Notes: a model not told the origin generated them from the letters alone. Numbered from the stretch's first letter, positions 7,403 through 15,895 are shown. The stretch is DNA of 64,000 bases from Oceanobacillus sp. FSL K6-2867 (GCF_037963145.1 NZ_CP150144.1:620001-684000), one strand, 5' to 3'. Translations and numbers: made by a program.

Positions 7403-7885
7403 TTACAATGAGCTCTTCCTTTTTTTAAATGTTAAAATGTATCCACCTGTCAACTCTGAATATTGTTTATCTTCTTCAAACCAACCGTTTTTCTTATAAA
7501 AAGTAATTGTTGGGTAATTTTTTTCAAATGTTTCTAATTTAATGATTTTATGTTTTTTAAACATTTCATTTTCCACATAATCAATGATAACTTTACCTAT
7601 TCCTTGACCCTGATATCCATACTTCACCATTATTAAATGTAATAAATCATCCAAGTATACACATATTCCGACCACTTCATCATTGTATTCACAAACGATC
7701 ATATTATCTAAATGATCATTAATTTCTTTATCTGACATTCCACTATTAATAAAATAGTTTACATTATCTTCACCTAAAAAAGATGTATAGTTCTTTCTTA
7801 CAACTACACTCGCAAGGTCTTTAATTTCGGATACTTTAGAATGTTTTACGTTCGTAAAAGTTAATTTTGTTTTATCTATATACAT
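7403..7885 (-). CDS. GNAT family N-acetyltransferase (160 aa)
   Basis: This is a predicted acetyl-CoA-dependent N-acetyltransferase of unknown substrate. The acetyl-CoA binding motif YGYQGQGIGKVIIDYVE is at about residues 107-123, preceded by the beta-strand VVGICVYLDDLLHLIMV. The C-terminal YPTITFYKKNGWFEED is the usual motif B region. The start is the ATG at 7885 because CCAGGAGGACATT stands just before it; the longer reading from 7912 has no ribosome binding site. It is a single-gene unit with its own terminator. Confidence 0.8.
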   Translation of the reverse strand: MYIDKTKLTFTNVKHSKVSEIKDLASVVVRKNYTSFLGEDNVNYFINSGMSDKEINDHLDNMIVCEYNDEVVGICVYLDDLLHLIMVKYGYQGQGIGKVIIDYVENEMFKKHKIIKLETFEKNYPTITFYKKNGWFEEDKQYSELTGGYILTFKKRKSSL

Positions 7886-7923
7886 AATGTCCTCCTGGTA
7901 ATTGGTATTCATAGTGTTTTAAT

Positions 7924-7963
7924 AACGCAGAAGGCTAATTCATCTATGCTGGCCTTCTGCGTT
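7924..7963. repeat. Perfect 12-bp inverted repeat
   Basis: AACGCAGAAGGC (7924-7935) and GCCTTCTGCGTT (7952-7963) form a strong hairpin with a 16-base loop, 39 bases upstream of the acetyltransferase start. Neither flank has a long T-tract, so it may be a weak terminator or an operator. Confidence 0.5.
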
Positions 7964-8216
7964 TATACCAGGTTACTAGTTGTGTATTGTCTCATAATAC
8001 ACCCTCCTTAATTGATGCAAACAACTTAACATTATTAATTTTAATTGTCAATCATACCAGTAAGTAAAGTCTAGATTATGCAAAAAAAGTATTATATATT
8101 GAACAAATTTCATTCCACATTTGGCCTGTTTCTACAAGATAGAGCGAATTTCTTATTTTTCTTGCACCCGTTTGTTTAAGTACATCTTTTCGCAAACTTT
8201 CAGTTGTATTGATTCA

Positions 8217-8627
8217 CTATTTATCAATAACAATAGATAATTTATAGTTCGCATACTCGTTTAATTCTTCAAGAAATTGATTCATCAGTTCATTGGATGG
8301 AAAGTGACATTCGAGTATGTAACACCCATCTCCACTGATTTTATAGTTATTAATGAGATATTTTTCTTGTTTCTTTATAAAATTCAAATATGGTTGATGA
8401 GAAATGCTTTCTGTAATGATTGTAATAAAAGCATGTATATAGCAGCCTAATTTTACTTGGTTCACTTTAATCGTATATCCCTCAATCACACCACTGTCCT
8501 CTAATTTTTCAACTCTTGCTGAAGCAGCTGGTCCAGTTAAATGGATTTTTTCTCCCAACTCTTTTATGGTAATCCGACTATTTTTAGATAGTTCGTCTAA
8601 AATTCGTTTATCTGTATCATCAAACAT
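8217..8627 (-). CDS. Lrp/AsnC family transcriptional regulator
   Basis: The N-terminal winged helix is clear: FDDTDKRILDELSKNSRITI, then KELGEKIHLTGPAASARVEK and LEDSGVIEGYTIKV. A C-terminal ligand-sensing domain follows (CYIHAFITIITES, ISGDGCYILECHFPS, LSIVIDK). The start is the ATG at 8627, with GAAAGGAG eight bases upstream; the length of 136 aa is normal for Lrp-type proteins. It is divergent from the MBL-fold hydrolase gene at 8753, with a shared 125-bp spacer. It may therefore control that gene and itself; this is inference. Confidence 0.88.
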   Translation of the reverse strand: MFDDTDKRILDELSKNSRITIKELGEKIHLTGPAASARVEKLEDSGVIEGYTIKVNQVKLGCYIHAFITIITESISHQPYLNFIKKQEKYLINNYKISGDGCYILECHFPSNELMNQFLEELNEYANYKLSIVIDK

Positions 8628-8752
8628 TTCATTAACTCCTTTCAAAAAGAAAGTAAAACGGCCAAAAGACTTTGTTTATTCCATGTATTTACTATATGTC
8701 CCTAGTATAGAATATACATTGTCATTTAAAAAAACAATAAAGGAGTTTATTT

Positions 8753-9514
8753 ATGAATATACATCAAATTCGTAATGCAACAATCGTTGTAGAATATGCA
8801 GGTAAGAAGTTTTTAGTTGATCCAATGCTAGCTGAAAAAGGTACCTACCCACCTTTTCCAAATGCACCAAGAGACGATCAATATAATCCGTTAGTTGATT
8901 TGCCAACTTCCATTGATACTATTATTAAAGATATTGATGCAGTCATCGTAACGCATCTTCACTATGATCATTGGGATGAGGTTGCAAAAGAAGTATTACC
9001 AAAGGATATCAAGTTATTTTCTCAAAATGAAGAGGATGCAACAGAAATTCGAAATGCTGGTTTTCAAAATGTAGAGGTCTTACAAGAGGACACTACCTTT
9101 GAAGGTATTCAATTAGTGAAAACAAAAGGTGAGCATGGAAGAGGAGAAATTCTGAAACTCGCTGGTCTAGTGTGTGGGGTTGTCTTCAAACATGATAGTG
9201 AGAAAACATTATATGTAGCAGGAGATACCGTATGGTATGACGCTGTCCAAGAAGTAATTGATACTCATAATCCAGAAGTTATCGTTGTAAATGCCGGGGA
9301 TAATCACTTCAATGAAGGCGGTTCTCTCGTTATGAACAAAGATGATGTCTATGAAGTCTACAAAGCTGCTCCTGAGGCGAAAATTATCGCTGTCCATATG
9401 GAAGCAGTAAACCATTGGGGACTATCAAGAGAAGAATTAAAAAGCTTTATTATCGAAAAAGGTATCTCGTCAAATGTGTCCGTGCCAGATGACGGAGAAT
9501 CGTATTCATTTTAA
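8753..9514 (+). CDS. MBL-fold metal-dependent hydrolase (UlaG-like)
   Basis: The protein (253 aa) has the metallo-beta-lactamase signature THLHYDHWD near residues 66-74, with further metal ligands likely in GEHGRGE, AGDTVWYD and AVHMEAVNHW. The opening HQIRNATIVVEYAGKKFLVDP is typical of UlaG-like or YcbJ-like hydrolases. The substrate is unknown, perhaps a lactone or phosphodiester. AAAGGAG lies eight bases before the ATG. It is followed within 30 bases by the SnoaL-like gene, so the two form an operon, divergent from an Lrp-type regulator. Confidence 0.85.
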   Translation: MNIHQIRNATIVVEYAGKKFLVDPMLAEKGTYPPFPNAPRDDQYNPLVDLPTSIDTIIKDIDAVIVTHLHYDHWDEVAKEVLPKDIKLFSQNEEDATEIRNAGFQNVEVLQEDTTFEGIQLVKTKGEHGRGEILKLAGLVCGVVFKHDSEKTLYVAGDTVWYDAVQEVIDTHNPEVIVVNAGDNHFNEGGSLVMNKDDVYEVYKAAPEAKIIAVHMEAVNHWGLSREELKSFIIEKGISSNVSVPDDGESYSF

Positions 9515-9543
9515 AATTAAAACAAAAAATGGGGGGGATAATT

Positions 9544-9951
9544 ATGTCAGCAGAAGCTAATAAAGAATTAGTTCGCCGTTTTTTTGAAACGATAGAAAAA
9601 GAGAACTATGATGCTCTTAAAGATTTTTGTCATGAAGACTATGTATTTTATCCACAAATTGGTACCCCGTTTCCGGGTGTAGAAGGTCTTATAGAATCAG
9701 AAAAGAAAAACTTTGATGCTTTCCCAGGCTTTGAAATGCCGATTGTAGAAATGGTAGCTGAAGGTGATCTTGTAGCCGCTTATTTTATCTTTCAAGGAAA
9801 ACATACGGGTATCCCATTTGCCGATGTCCCCGCAACTGGGAAAGAAGCTAGATTTTCTCTTATGATACTTTTACGTATCTCTGAAGGCAAAATTATTGAG
9901 CAACGATCTTTTGTAGATGTTCATGACATCATTCGTCAAATAAAGGATTAA
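9544..9951 (+). CDS. SnoaL-like/NTF2-fold protein, putative ester cyclase (135 aa)
   Basis: The sequence fits the SnoaL-like cone-shaped fold: NKELVRRFFETIEKENYDAL at the N-terminus, then FCHEDYVFYPQIG, PFPGVEGLIE, a central GKHTGIPFADVPATGKEARF and the closing GKIIEQRSFVDVHDIIRQI. Such proteins act as small-molecule isomerases, cyclases or hydrolases; the substrate here is unknown. The start is the ATG at 9544, preceded by GGGGGGGAT. It is the second gene of a pair with the MBL-fold hydrolase and ends at a clear terminator. Confidence 0.8.
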   Translation: MSAEANKELVRRFFETIEKENYDALKDFCHEDYVFYPQIGTPFPGVEGLIESEKKNFDAFPGFEMPIVEMVAEGDLVAAYFIFQGKHTGIPFADVPATGKEARFSLMILLRISEGKIIEQRSFVDVHDIIRQIKD

Positions 9952-9978
9952 GTAAAAAAATAAATTTATTTGTAAGGC

Positions 9979-10006
9979 AAGAGACCCTACCCGGGTCTCT
10001 TTTATT
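9979..10006 (+). terminator. Terminator of the hydrolase/SnoaL operon
   Basis: GAGACCC pairs with GGGTCTC around a TACC loop, followed by TTTTATTATT. Confidence 0.85.
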
Positions 10007-10247
10007 ATTCTTTATAAACTATCTTATTGGTACGTATGGAAAGGATACTTCTTGTTATATCCTGTAAATGTTCTTTATATTAGCACAGACCACTAGCTCA
10101 CCTATCAGTCACAAAAATGTGAATGAAAAATTGAAGTTCTAAGGTCATAAGTACAAATTGACAAAGAAAGGTCGGGCTTACGTAACGAATGAACTCATGC
10201 AATAATCCAATTTATTATTTACCTCCTTCGTAGAACAATCGCATCCT

Positions 10248-10706
10248 TTAGTCAAAAATCATTAGACCAACTGATGAACCAAGACCTGTTTGCCAAAAAA
10301 ATAAAAATGTTACCATAAAGAGAAAACAAAAAGTTCGCCAAGCCTTAGCGGGGCGTACAAATTGAATGAAATAAAAGATACCCCAGATGACAAACGATAG
10401 CCCCATTGCAAAATGCATATAAGACTGTATTCCACCTTCACTCATCCCAGCCCCAAATGAGGCTAAAAGGTTAAATGACAACAATAAAAACAAAATGATA
10501 AAGTTATTTATGTGAAATGCTTTTTTACTCAAGTTTCCTGTAAATAAGATTGACGCGATTATTATTAAAACACCTATAAATATCAAAGGAATAGAGAGCG
10601 CAGAAAAAGGCCCACCATCATCATTTATCATCAATATAATACCACATGCAACTACCCCGACACCTATAAAGGCCAATACTTTTCCTATTTTAGACAATTT
10701 CTTCAT
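10248..10706 (-). CDS. Four-span membrane protein, unknown function (152 aa)
   Basis: Four hydrophobic segments are visible (about residues 10-28, 36-55, 66-86 and 92-113), with a fifth near 122-140. A basic N-terminus (MKKLSKIGK) precedes them. AGGTG lies nine bases before the ATG. I recognise no family. It is a lone minus-strand gene between two gene-free stretches, and its codon use looks ordinary for the window. Confidence 0.6.
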   Translation of the reverse strand: MKKLSKIGKVLAFIGVGVVACGIILMINDDGGPFSALSIPLIFIGVLIIIASILFTGNLSKKAFHINNFIILFLLLSFNLLASFGAGMSEGGIQSYMHFAMGLSFVIWGIFYFIQFVRPAKAWRTFCFLFMVTFLFFWQTGLGSSVGLMIFD

Positions 10707-11346
10707 TTTAGAACACCTACCTTGTGCTTATTATCAATCCCAATAAACAACAATATTTACTAAAACAGCCTAATTTAATGAAGTTGTTGCTACAATCGTT
10801 GCTCTTCTTTAATCTCCTCCTTCAAGGATTGCCCCCCTGAAGCTGAATAACAAAAACTACCCGGCATATTCCTAGACGGTGTCCCTTTCGTCTAAACTAT
10901 AAAGAATGAAAATGAGAAACAAATAATTGATAAACCAATAAAAAATTTCCTCAATTCAGCAACATCTCTTTCTGATTAAAGGACCCTTTAATAAATACGT
11001 TTGAAAGAAATAGAAGTTCCATTTTAATTATATTTTCATTTGAAATTATCAAAACCCCCAGTTTTCTTATTGCACTTACCTTCCTCAATAGTGCAATAAG
11101 AAAAAAACCGCTGTATCTTAAAGTAAATCACTAAGTAATTGAATAAGGAATTGGAATGGATTACCTTCGTTTATCCATAAAGTCACCCGTGAAAAATAGA
11201 GATATCACATATCCAGTGTTTGTTCTCAGAAATGAATAATGACTGAATTCAAGACAGTAACATCCTAATAAAAACCGAATAAAATACAAAAAAGCATAGG
11301 CGTTTGTTCATACTCTGTAAAAATCATAAGGGGTGAAAGTGAATAT
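10707..11346. other. Gene-free stretch with a perfect inverted repeat
   Basis: No supported gene lies in these 640 bases. CTTATTGCACT (11066-11076) and AGTGCAATAAG (11090-11100) form a perfect hairpin followed by AAAAAAA, which would be a T-tract only on the minus strand upstream side. A minus-strand fragment near 10800-10855 reads CYSASGGQSLKEEIKEEQRL and may be a gene relic. Confidence 0.4.
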
Positions 11347-12789
11347 ATGTCAATCATTACAGGAAGTGAATATATTGATCGAATCAATCGTCTGCAAATG
11401 GATATATGGGCAGATGGCCATCCGGTCACAGGAGAAGTCTCTGAGCACCCAGCATTTAAAGGAGTTATAAGGAGCCAAGCAGCATTGTATGATTTACAAC
11501 ATGATAAATCATTACAAGATATCATGACCTATTCTTCTCCATCAACTAGTGAGCCAGTTGGGATGTCCTATTTGCAGCCAAAGACGAAAGAAGATCTGGT
11601 AAAAAGAAGAAAGATGGTCCAACAATGGGCTCTATCAACGAATGGCATGATGGGAAGAAGTCCAGACTATATGAATACAGTAGTGATGGCACTTGCATCA
11701 TCCGCAGACCTTTTAAAGGGAAAGGAAAACTGCTTCCCCGAACATTTATTATCCTTTTATGAATATGCCCGTGAAAACGACATTTCCATGACACATACAT
11801 TTATAAATCCGCAAGTCAATCGTGGGCAATTCTATTTTGAAGATACGGATGATGAACCAATTGCCACAAAGGTTGTAGACAAAACAGCTAAAGGTCTCAT
11901 TATTAAAGGGGCTAGGCTATTGGCAACACAAGGCGGAATAACAGATGAAATTGTTGTACTTTCGGCTGGCGGAGTTCAGGATAAGGCGAATGGCTTTGCA
12001 TTTTCTATACCCAGTAATACAAAAGGTTTAAAATTTATTTGCAGGGAATCATTTGTTGGGGGCGATTCCACATTTAACTATCCATTAAGTTCACGCTATG
12101 AAGAAATGGATACGATTGTAGTTTTCAATAATGTACTTGTTCCTTGGGAACGCGTGTTTTACTACAATAACCTGCAAATCTCTAATACTTTCATGAATGC
12201 TAGTTCCTTTCTACCATTCACTTTACATCAGGCTGTTTCCAGACAAATCGTAAAAACTGAATTTGTTTTAGGGGTAGCTCAGTCAATCATTGATTCAATC
12301 AATATCAGTGAATACCAACATGTACAGGAAAAGGTATCTGAGATTATCGTCGCATTGGAAACAATGAAAGCACTGATAATCAAATCAGAAGTTGAAGCTG
12401 AATTGGATGATTGGGGTTTTATGAGACCAAATCAAAAAACGCTGCAGGTAGCCTGTAATGTATTCCCACGGTCCTATGCGCGCTTCGGTGAAATTATCCA
12501 GCAACTAGGAGCAAGTGGATTAATGTCCATCCCAACAGAAAAGGCCTTTCGTTCATCACTGAAAAAAGACTTGGATCAATATTTGCAATCGAAAGCCGAT
12601 GATGCTGAAACACGTGTCAGGATTTTCCGTTTAGCTTGGGAAATGACAATGAATGCCTTTGGTACACGGGAAATCCAGTATGAACGATTTTTCTTTGGTG
12701 ATCCAATCCGGCTATCTAATGATTTGTATTTTTCGTATGATAAGGAACCATATGTAAAACGGGTGAAGACTTTGTTAGAGATGGACTGA
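11347..12789 (+). CDS. 4-hydroxyphenylacetate 3-monooxygenase-type oxygenase (HpaB family)
   Basis: At 480 aa with the opening MSIITGSEYIDRINRLQMDI, this is a full-length member of the FADH2-dependent HpaB/PvcC/YoaI group, which hydroxylates phenolic substrates ortho to the OH. The acyl-CoA-dehydrogenase-like fold is visible: MMGRSPDYMN, FINPQVNRGQFYFED, VDKTAKGLIIKGARLLATQG, FVGGDSTFNYPLSSRYEEMD and a C-terminal helical domain with GREIQYERFFFGDP-like sequence. No flavin reductase (HpaC) is nearby, so reduced FAD must come from elsewhere. AAGGGG lies about 14 bases before the ATG, a little far. A terminator-like hairpin follows, indicating a single-gene unit. Confidence 0.87.
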   Translation: MSIITGSEYIDRINRLQMDIWADGHPVTGEVSEHPAFKGVIRSQAALYDLQHDKSLQDIMTYSSPSTSEPVGMSYLQPKTKEDLVKRRKMVQQWALSTNGMMGRSPDYMNTVVMALASSADLLKGKENCFPEHLLSFYEYARENDISMTHTFINPQVNRGQFYFEDTDDEPIATKVVDKTAKGLIIKGARLLATQGGITDEIVVLSAGGVQDKANGFAFSIPSNTKGLKFICRESFVGGDSTFNYPLSSRYEEMDTIVVFNNVLVPWERVFYYNNLQISNTFMNASSFLPFTLHQAVSRQIVKTEFVLGVAQSIIDSINISEYQHVQEKVSEIIVALETMKALIIKSEVEAELDDWGFMRPNQKTLQVACNVFPRSYARFGEIIQQLGASGLMSIPTEKAFRSSLKKDLDQYLQSKADDAETRVRIFRLAWEMTMNAFGTREIQYERFFFGDPIRLSNDLYFSYDKEPYVKRVKTLLEMD

Positions 12790-12793
12790 AAAT

Positions 12794-12818
12794 GAATCTG
12801 GCTTAATAAGCCAGATTC
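12794..12818 (+). terminator. Hairpin after the HpaB-family gene
   Basis: GAATCTGGCTT and AAGCCAGATTC pair perfectly around AAT, five bases after the stop. The trailing bases are CTGTGTAATAA, so the T-tract is poor. Confidence 0.55.
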
Positions 12819-12902
12819 TGTGTAATAATCTGATTTACTTGATTAACCAATATATTTCTGTCATAGCTTTTTCTCAAGAAAAAAGCTGCTCTTTGTCCAA
12901 TC

Positions 12903-13145
12903 ATGACAATTCAAAGGGGAGCTGAATTGGTTCAAGAAGAAGATTTGACATATAAAATTGTTAAAAGCGACACAGGTCATTCGGGAATATCAATTATTGG
13001 TGTGACTGATGCTGATATCGTCCTCAAATTCGTTGTTGAGGATGATATCATTTTTCAACGTTTCATGATTTTTAAAAACGGTTTAATCATATGTAAAGAA
13101 AAATCTAATGGACAACGGTTATTTCGCTCTAATAGGCCTCTTTAG
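12903..13145 (+). CDS. Hypothetical protein, possibly a gene remnant (80 aa)
   Basis: The frame stays open upstream of the ATG as far as 12864, without another start. AAGGGG lies inside the frame after this ATG, not before it. The protein begins MTIQRGAELVQEEDLTYK and has a beta-rich middle (SGISIIGVTDADIVLKFVVE). It may be the leftover of a larger protein. I recognise no family and its reality is doubtful. Confidence 0.3.
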   Translation: MTIQRGAELVQEEDLTYKIVKSDTGHSGISIIGVTDADIVLKFVVEDDIIFQRFMIFKNGLIICKEKSNGQRLFRSNRPL

Positions 13146-13354
13146 TGTTATTTTTGCATATTTCCCAAGGTTAAATTGCTTAGCTCTCATTTGGCAAATC
13201 AGGAGTAGTAATAAAATGGACAGTTCCTTGCTTCCTTCAGCTCAAGGATTCTGTCCATTTTCTTTTCAACTCTATCAAATAGTAATGCTCTTCTTCATTT
13301 GCAAACCTTGCACTCTCAAAAGCTGCTGCCTTTCTTAATACATATAATTCTTAT
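13146..13354. other. Intergenic stretch containing a strong terminator
   Basis: The main structure is a long hairpin at 13212-13266. No gene is supported in the rest. Confidence 0.4.
13212..13266. terminator. Terminator-like hairpin, possibly bidirectional
   Basis: AAAATGGACAG pairs with CTGTCCATTTT, and inside it TCCTTG pairs with CAAGGA. TTTTCTTTT follows on the plus strand, and CCATTTTATTA follows on the minus strand. Confidence 0.7.
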
Positions 13355-13390
13355 TTTCATCAAACTTTCACATTGAGCAGCTACGATTAA
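13355..13390 (+). promoter_or_regulatory. Orphan copy of the sortase-cluster promoter element
   Basis: It starts TTTCATCAAAC then TTTCACATTGA, a direct repeat of TTTCAY with an 11-base step, and continues GCAGCTACGAT. It matches the element at 14407-14440 at nearly every position. OmpR/PhoB-type regulators typically bind direct repeats with this 11-base step, and one is encoded at 17186. No plus-strand gene follows this copy for almost 400 bases. Confidence 0.6.
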
Positions 13391-13665
13391 GATGGAGAGA
13401 TTTTTGATAGGTATGAATAAATATATGCGAGAGTTTCTTCGGTCCAAATTAATCTGTCTTGCAGGCTAAGTGCGTATTTTCGTGCAAGTATACCTGTAAT
13501 AATAGTGAGAATCAAACCGAGTAAGAGAGCATGAGAAAAGGTAAAATTACCTTGCGCGATTACGGTGATCATGGATGTAATGCCAGCAAGGAGATAATCA
13601 GAGTCAGGGGCAGCCGGAAAAAACGCTGTTGCGGTTTGATTATCAGCAGATTGAGTTTGTTTTAT
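13387..13665 (-). CDS. DUF6526-like membrane protein, start codon apparently ATA
   Basis: Read from 13665 the frame is open for 92 codons. It contains QTATAFFPAAPDSDYLLAGI, a membrane span around HALLLGLILTIITGILA, then RKYALSLQDRLIWTEETLAY. The ARKYALSLQDRLI motif is what I associate with DUF6526. A strong AAAGGAGG stands seven bases before an ATA codon at 13665, where ATG would be expected. The first ATG in frame is only at 13572. Either ATA is used or the gene has lost its start; it is also shorter than relatives (about 140 aa), so it may be decaying. Confidence 0.45.
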   Translation of the reverse strand: MKQTQSADNQTATAFFPAAPDSDYLLAGITSMITVIAQGNFTFSHALLLGLILTIITGILARKYALSLQDRLIWTEETLAYIYSYLSKISPS

Positions 13666-13785
13666 AAAGCTGCCTCCTTTACATACCAGCGTGGGTATTA
13701 TAGAGTTGTTATATGTAAATGCCTATGTAATGATTTGATTGAAATATAAAACAGATGATTAATTATGAGTTTGGAGTTGACCAGA

Positions 13786-14367
13786 GTGCTTAAAGTTTTC
13801 TCTTGGCTGTTAATTATTGCAGGCTTATCTATATTATCGATTGGCGGTTACCAGCTTTTGAGCTCGTCTGAAAAGGAAGAAGAGAGACTCTCGGAAGCAT
13901 ATGCAATTCTTGCCAATGGGGAACATACGTCCAAAGGCATAACGATAGAAGGGGTTACGGATATCGCGTATGAGACAGGAGAAACCATCGGATTACTGCA
14001 TATTCCTAAATTGGATCGTCAAATAGCTATTATAGAGGGCACGGATGAAGAAGAGCTTGCAGAGGGGGTAGGTCATTACCATGACACAGGTCTTCCCGGA
14101 CAGAATCGGCAAATCCTTTTATCGGGGCACAGGGATACTGTATTCAGGGATTTTGATCAATTAAAAGATGGAGATGAGTTCCATGTAAAAATGGAATATG
14201 GTACGTATATTTATCGAATAAGAGACCAGGAAGTTGTTGCAGCAGATAACACAACAGTGATTGATCCATCAAGAAAAGATGAATATTTAACAGTTTCCAC
14301 CTGTTATCCTTTTTACATGATTGGAAGCGCACCTGACCGTTATGTGTTATATGCTTATCCTGAGTGA
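13786..14367 (+). CDS. srtD: Class D sortase
   Basis: This is a membrane-anchored cysteine transpeptidase that would attach surface proteins to the wall. An N-terminal span (FSWLLIIAGLSILSIGGYQL) is followed by a linker and the sortase beta-barrel. The catalytic residues are seen in LSGHRDTVF (His), TVSTCYPF (Cys, the TxTC motif) and APDRYVLYA (Arg). GLLHIPKLDRQIAIIEGTDE is the usual strand region before the active site. The chosen start is GTG at 13786, with GGAG nine bases upstream; an ATG at 13765 has no ribosome binding site. No sortase substrate gene is visible nearby. It leads a cluster with CcdA, two thioredoxins and a two-component system. Confidence 0.88.
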   Translation: MLKVFSWLLIIAGLSILSIGGYQLLSSSEKEEERLSEAYAILANGEHTSKGITIEGVTDIAYETGETIGLLHIPKLDRQIAIIEGTDEEELAEGVGHYHDTGLPGQNRQILLSGHRDTVFRDFDQLKDGDEFHVKMEYGTYIYRIRDQEVVAADNTTVIDPSRKDEYLTVSTCYPFYMIGSAPDRYVLYAYPE

Positions 14368-14406
14368 AATGAGTCAAATTCGCGAAACAAGCATTCGCCA
14401 GTCCTT

Positions 14407-14440
14407 TTTCATTAAACTTTCATATTGAACAGATATGATA
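14407..14440 (+). promoter_or_regulatory. Direct-repeat operator/promoter before the redox genes
   Basis: TTTCATTAAAC then TTTCATATTGA gives two TTTCAT units 11 bases apart, followed by ACAGATATGATAAT, in which TATGAT can serve as -10. It lies 32-65 bases before the ATG at 14472 and is almost identical to 13355-13390. It is a candidate binding site for the OmpR-family regulator encoded downstream. Confidence 0.6.
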
Positions 14441-14471
14441 ATAATCAGCAGAGTAAACGGAGGAAATTCGA

Positions 14472-15119
14472 ATGGCAATTGCAAGCAAAGCCGAAACGAT
14501 TGGTGTTATCATTATCAGCTTGGCTGTCGGAGTAATTTTTCATTATTTCTTCAGTCATTTGCCTAAAAATGAGAAGAAAAAATATACAGATGAATTAATT
14601 TCACAGTTGATTAATTTCATCCTTTTTATCTGGGTCGGTAAGATTTTGTTGAGTGTATCCTTATTTGTTCAGGATCCGCTGGCAGTATTAGCTTATCCAG
14701 GAGATTCAAATGCCTTTTATTTAGCAGTTTTATTTACTGCCATCATCATTATTTATAAAACACTGCGTAAAAACCTGAATCTGTTTGTATTTGCTGAAGC
14801 ACTTACATATGTATTTCTTATTTCATTATTTATCTATGAATTTTTACAATTGGTTCTAAAAGACGATATTTATTCGCTTGGATATCTCATCCTATCGGGC
14901 ATACTGCTGATTATTTTTTTCTTTATACATGACCGTATTAAACTATTTTCCCTGTTAATGATGATTTTAACTGGATGGACTGTGGGGGTGCTTATTCTAA
15001 ACTATATTTATCCTTTTGTTGCCGTATTTGGTTATCTCCTTGGTTGGGGTTTTATTATCACATTTTTCATCTTCTGCGGAGCCATTCTTATCTTATATGA
15101 AAAGAAAGGGAGATCATAA
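14472..15119 (+). CDS. Polytopic membrane protein of the sortase/CcdA cluster (215 aa)
   Basis: Six or so membrane spans can be counted: IGVIIISLAVGVIFHYFF, LINFILFIWVGKILLSV, FYLAVLFTAIIIIY, FAEALTYVFLISLFIYEFL, LGYLILSGILLIIFFF and the C-terminal pair ending at ILILYEKKGRS. There are no recognised motifs. CGGAGGAAATTCG before the ATG is a strong ribosome binding site. Its stop overlaps the ATG of ccdA, so the two are translationally coupled. That suggests a role in membrane electron transfer or complex assembly, but no family is recognised. Confidence 0.75.
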   Translation: MAIASKAETIGVIIISLAVGVIFHYFFSHLPKNEKKKYTDELISQLINFILFIWVGKILLSVSLFVQDPLAVLAYPGDSNAFYLAVLFTAIIIIYKTLRKNLNLFVFAEALTYVFLISLFIYEFLQLVLKDDIYSLGYLILSGILLIIFFFIHDRIKLFSLLMMILTGWTVGVLILNYIYPFVAVFGYLLGWGFIITFFIFCGAILILYEKKGRS

Positions 15120-15877
15120 TGGGAATTATTGAAACAGATACAATGTTGTTAGTAGGAGTGATTTTAGCAATTGGTGCAGGAGCAATGTCCTTTTTATCAC
15201 CTTGTGTGCTTCCAATTTTTCCTGCCTATATGTCTTATATTACTGGGATTAGTGTAAAAGATTTACAAGGAAGTCAGGATACGAGAATTCGCGGGAAATT
15301 ACTTAGCCACTCTTTTTTCTTTTTACTTGGGGTGTCTCTCGTGTTTATCAGTTTGGGCGCCGGCGCTTCATTTTTGGGACAATGGGTGCAAAATCTGCTA
15401 ATTGGTGATACTGGTTTGTTGATTCAACGCATTGCCGGGATCTTTATTGTCTTTATGGGATTATTTGTTGCTGGATGGATTAATTTACCCACTTTGATGA
15501 AAGAGAGAAGAATACATCAAGCCAAGAAACCAGCAGGATTTCTTGGAACATTCTTTATCGGATTAGGATTTGCTGCTGGATGGACGCCTTGTATTGGTCC
15601 TATTTTTGGATCGATTCTGCTGCTGGCAGCATCAAATCCTGGACAAGGTGTATTCTATACGATTTTTTATGTCATCGGTTTTGCATTACCTTTTGTAGTG
15701 CTGACCTTTTTCCTCGGTTCAACGAAATGGATTGTACGGCACAGCGGTATTATTATGAAAGTCGGCGGCCTGTTAATGATTGTGATGGGATTGGTTTTAT
15801 TCTTTGGTCTGATGCCTCGTATCTCCACATTTTTACTTGATTTAATACAAGATACATGGTTATCGCGATTAGGTTAA
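15119..15877 (+). CDS. ccdA: CcdA-type thiol-disulfide electron transporter
   Basis: CcdA moves reducing equivalents from cytoplasmic thioredoxin across the membrane to extracytoplasmic thioredoxin-like proteins. The paired cysteines are present: FLSPCVLPIFPAYMSYITG in span 1 and GWTPCIGPIFGSILLLA in span 4. Six spans fit the 252 aa. The ATG overlaps the preceding stop (TAATG). Two TlpA-like thioredoxins follow at once and are the probable electron acceptors. Being next to a sortase and a two-component system, it probably serves surface-protein thiols here, although cytochrome c maturation cannot be excluded. Confidence 0.9.
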   Translation: MGIIETDTMLLVGVILAIGAGAMSFLSPCVLPIFPAYMSYITGISVKDLQGSQDTRIRGKLLSHSFFFLLGVSLVFISLGAGASFLGQWVQNLLIGDTGLLIQRIAGIFIVFMGLFVAGWINLPTLMKERRIHQAKKPAGFLGTFFIGLGFAAGWTPCIGPIFGSILLLAASNPGQGVFYTIFYVIGFALPFVVLTFFLGSTKWIVRHSGIIMKVGGLLMIVMGLVLFFGLMPRISTFLLDLIQDTWLSRLG

Positions 15878-15895
15878 TTACTGGAGGGATTTATA

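Noticed and set aside
10128..10205. Plus-strand fragment reading KYKLTKKGRAYVTNELMQ
   Set aside because: A stop lies just before it and there is no start; it may be a gene tail relic, but it is too short to name.
13108..13338. 76-codon plus-strand frame after the hypothetical gene at 12903
   Set aside because: It runs through a strong terminator hairpin, has no ribosome binding site and no protein-like pattern.
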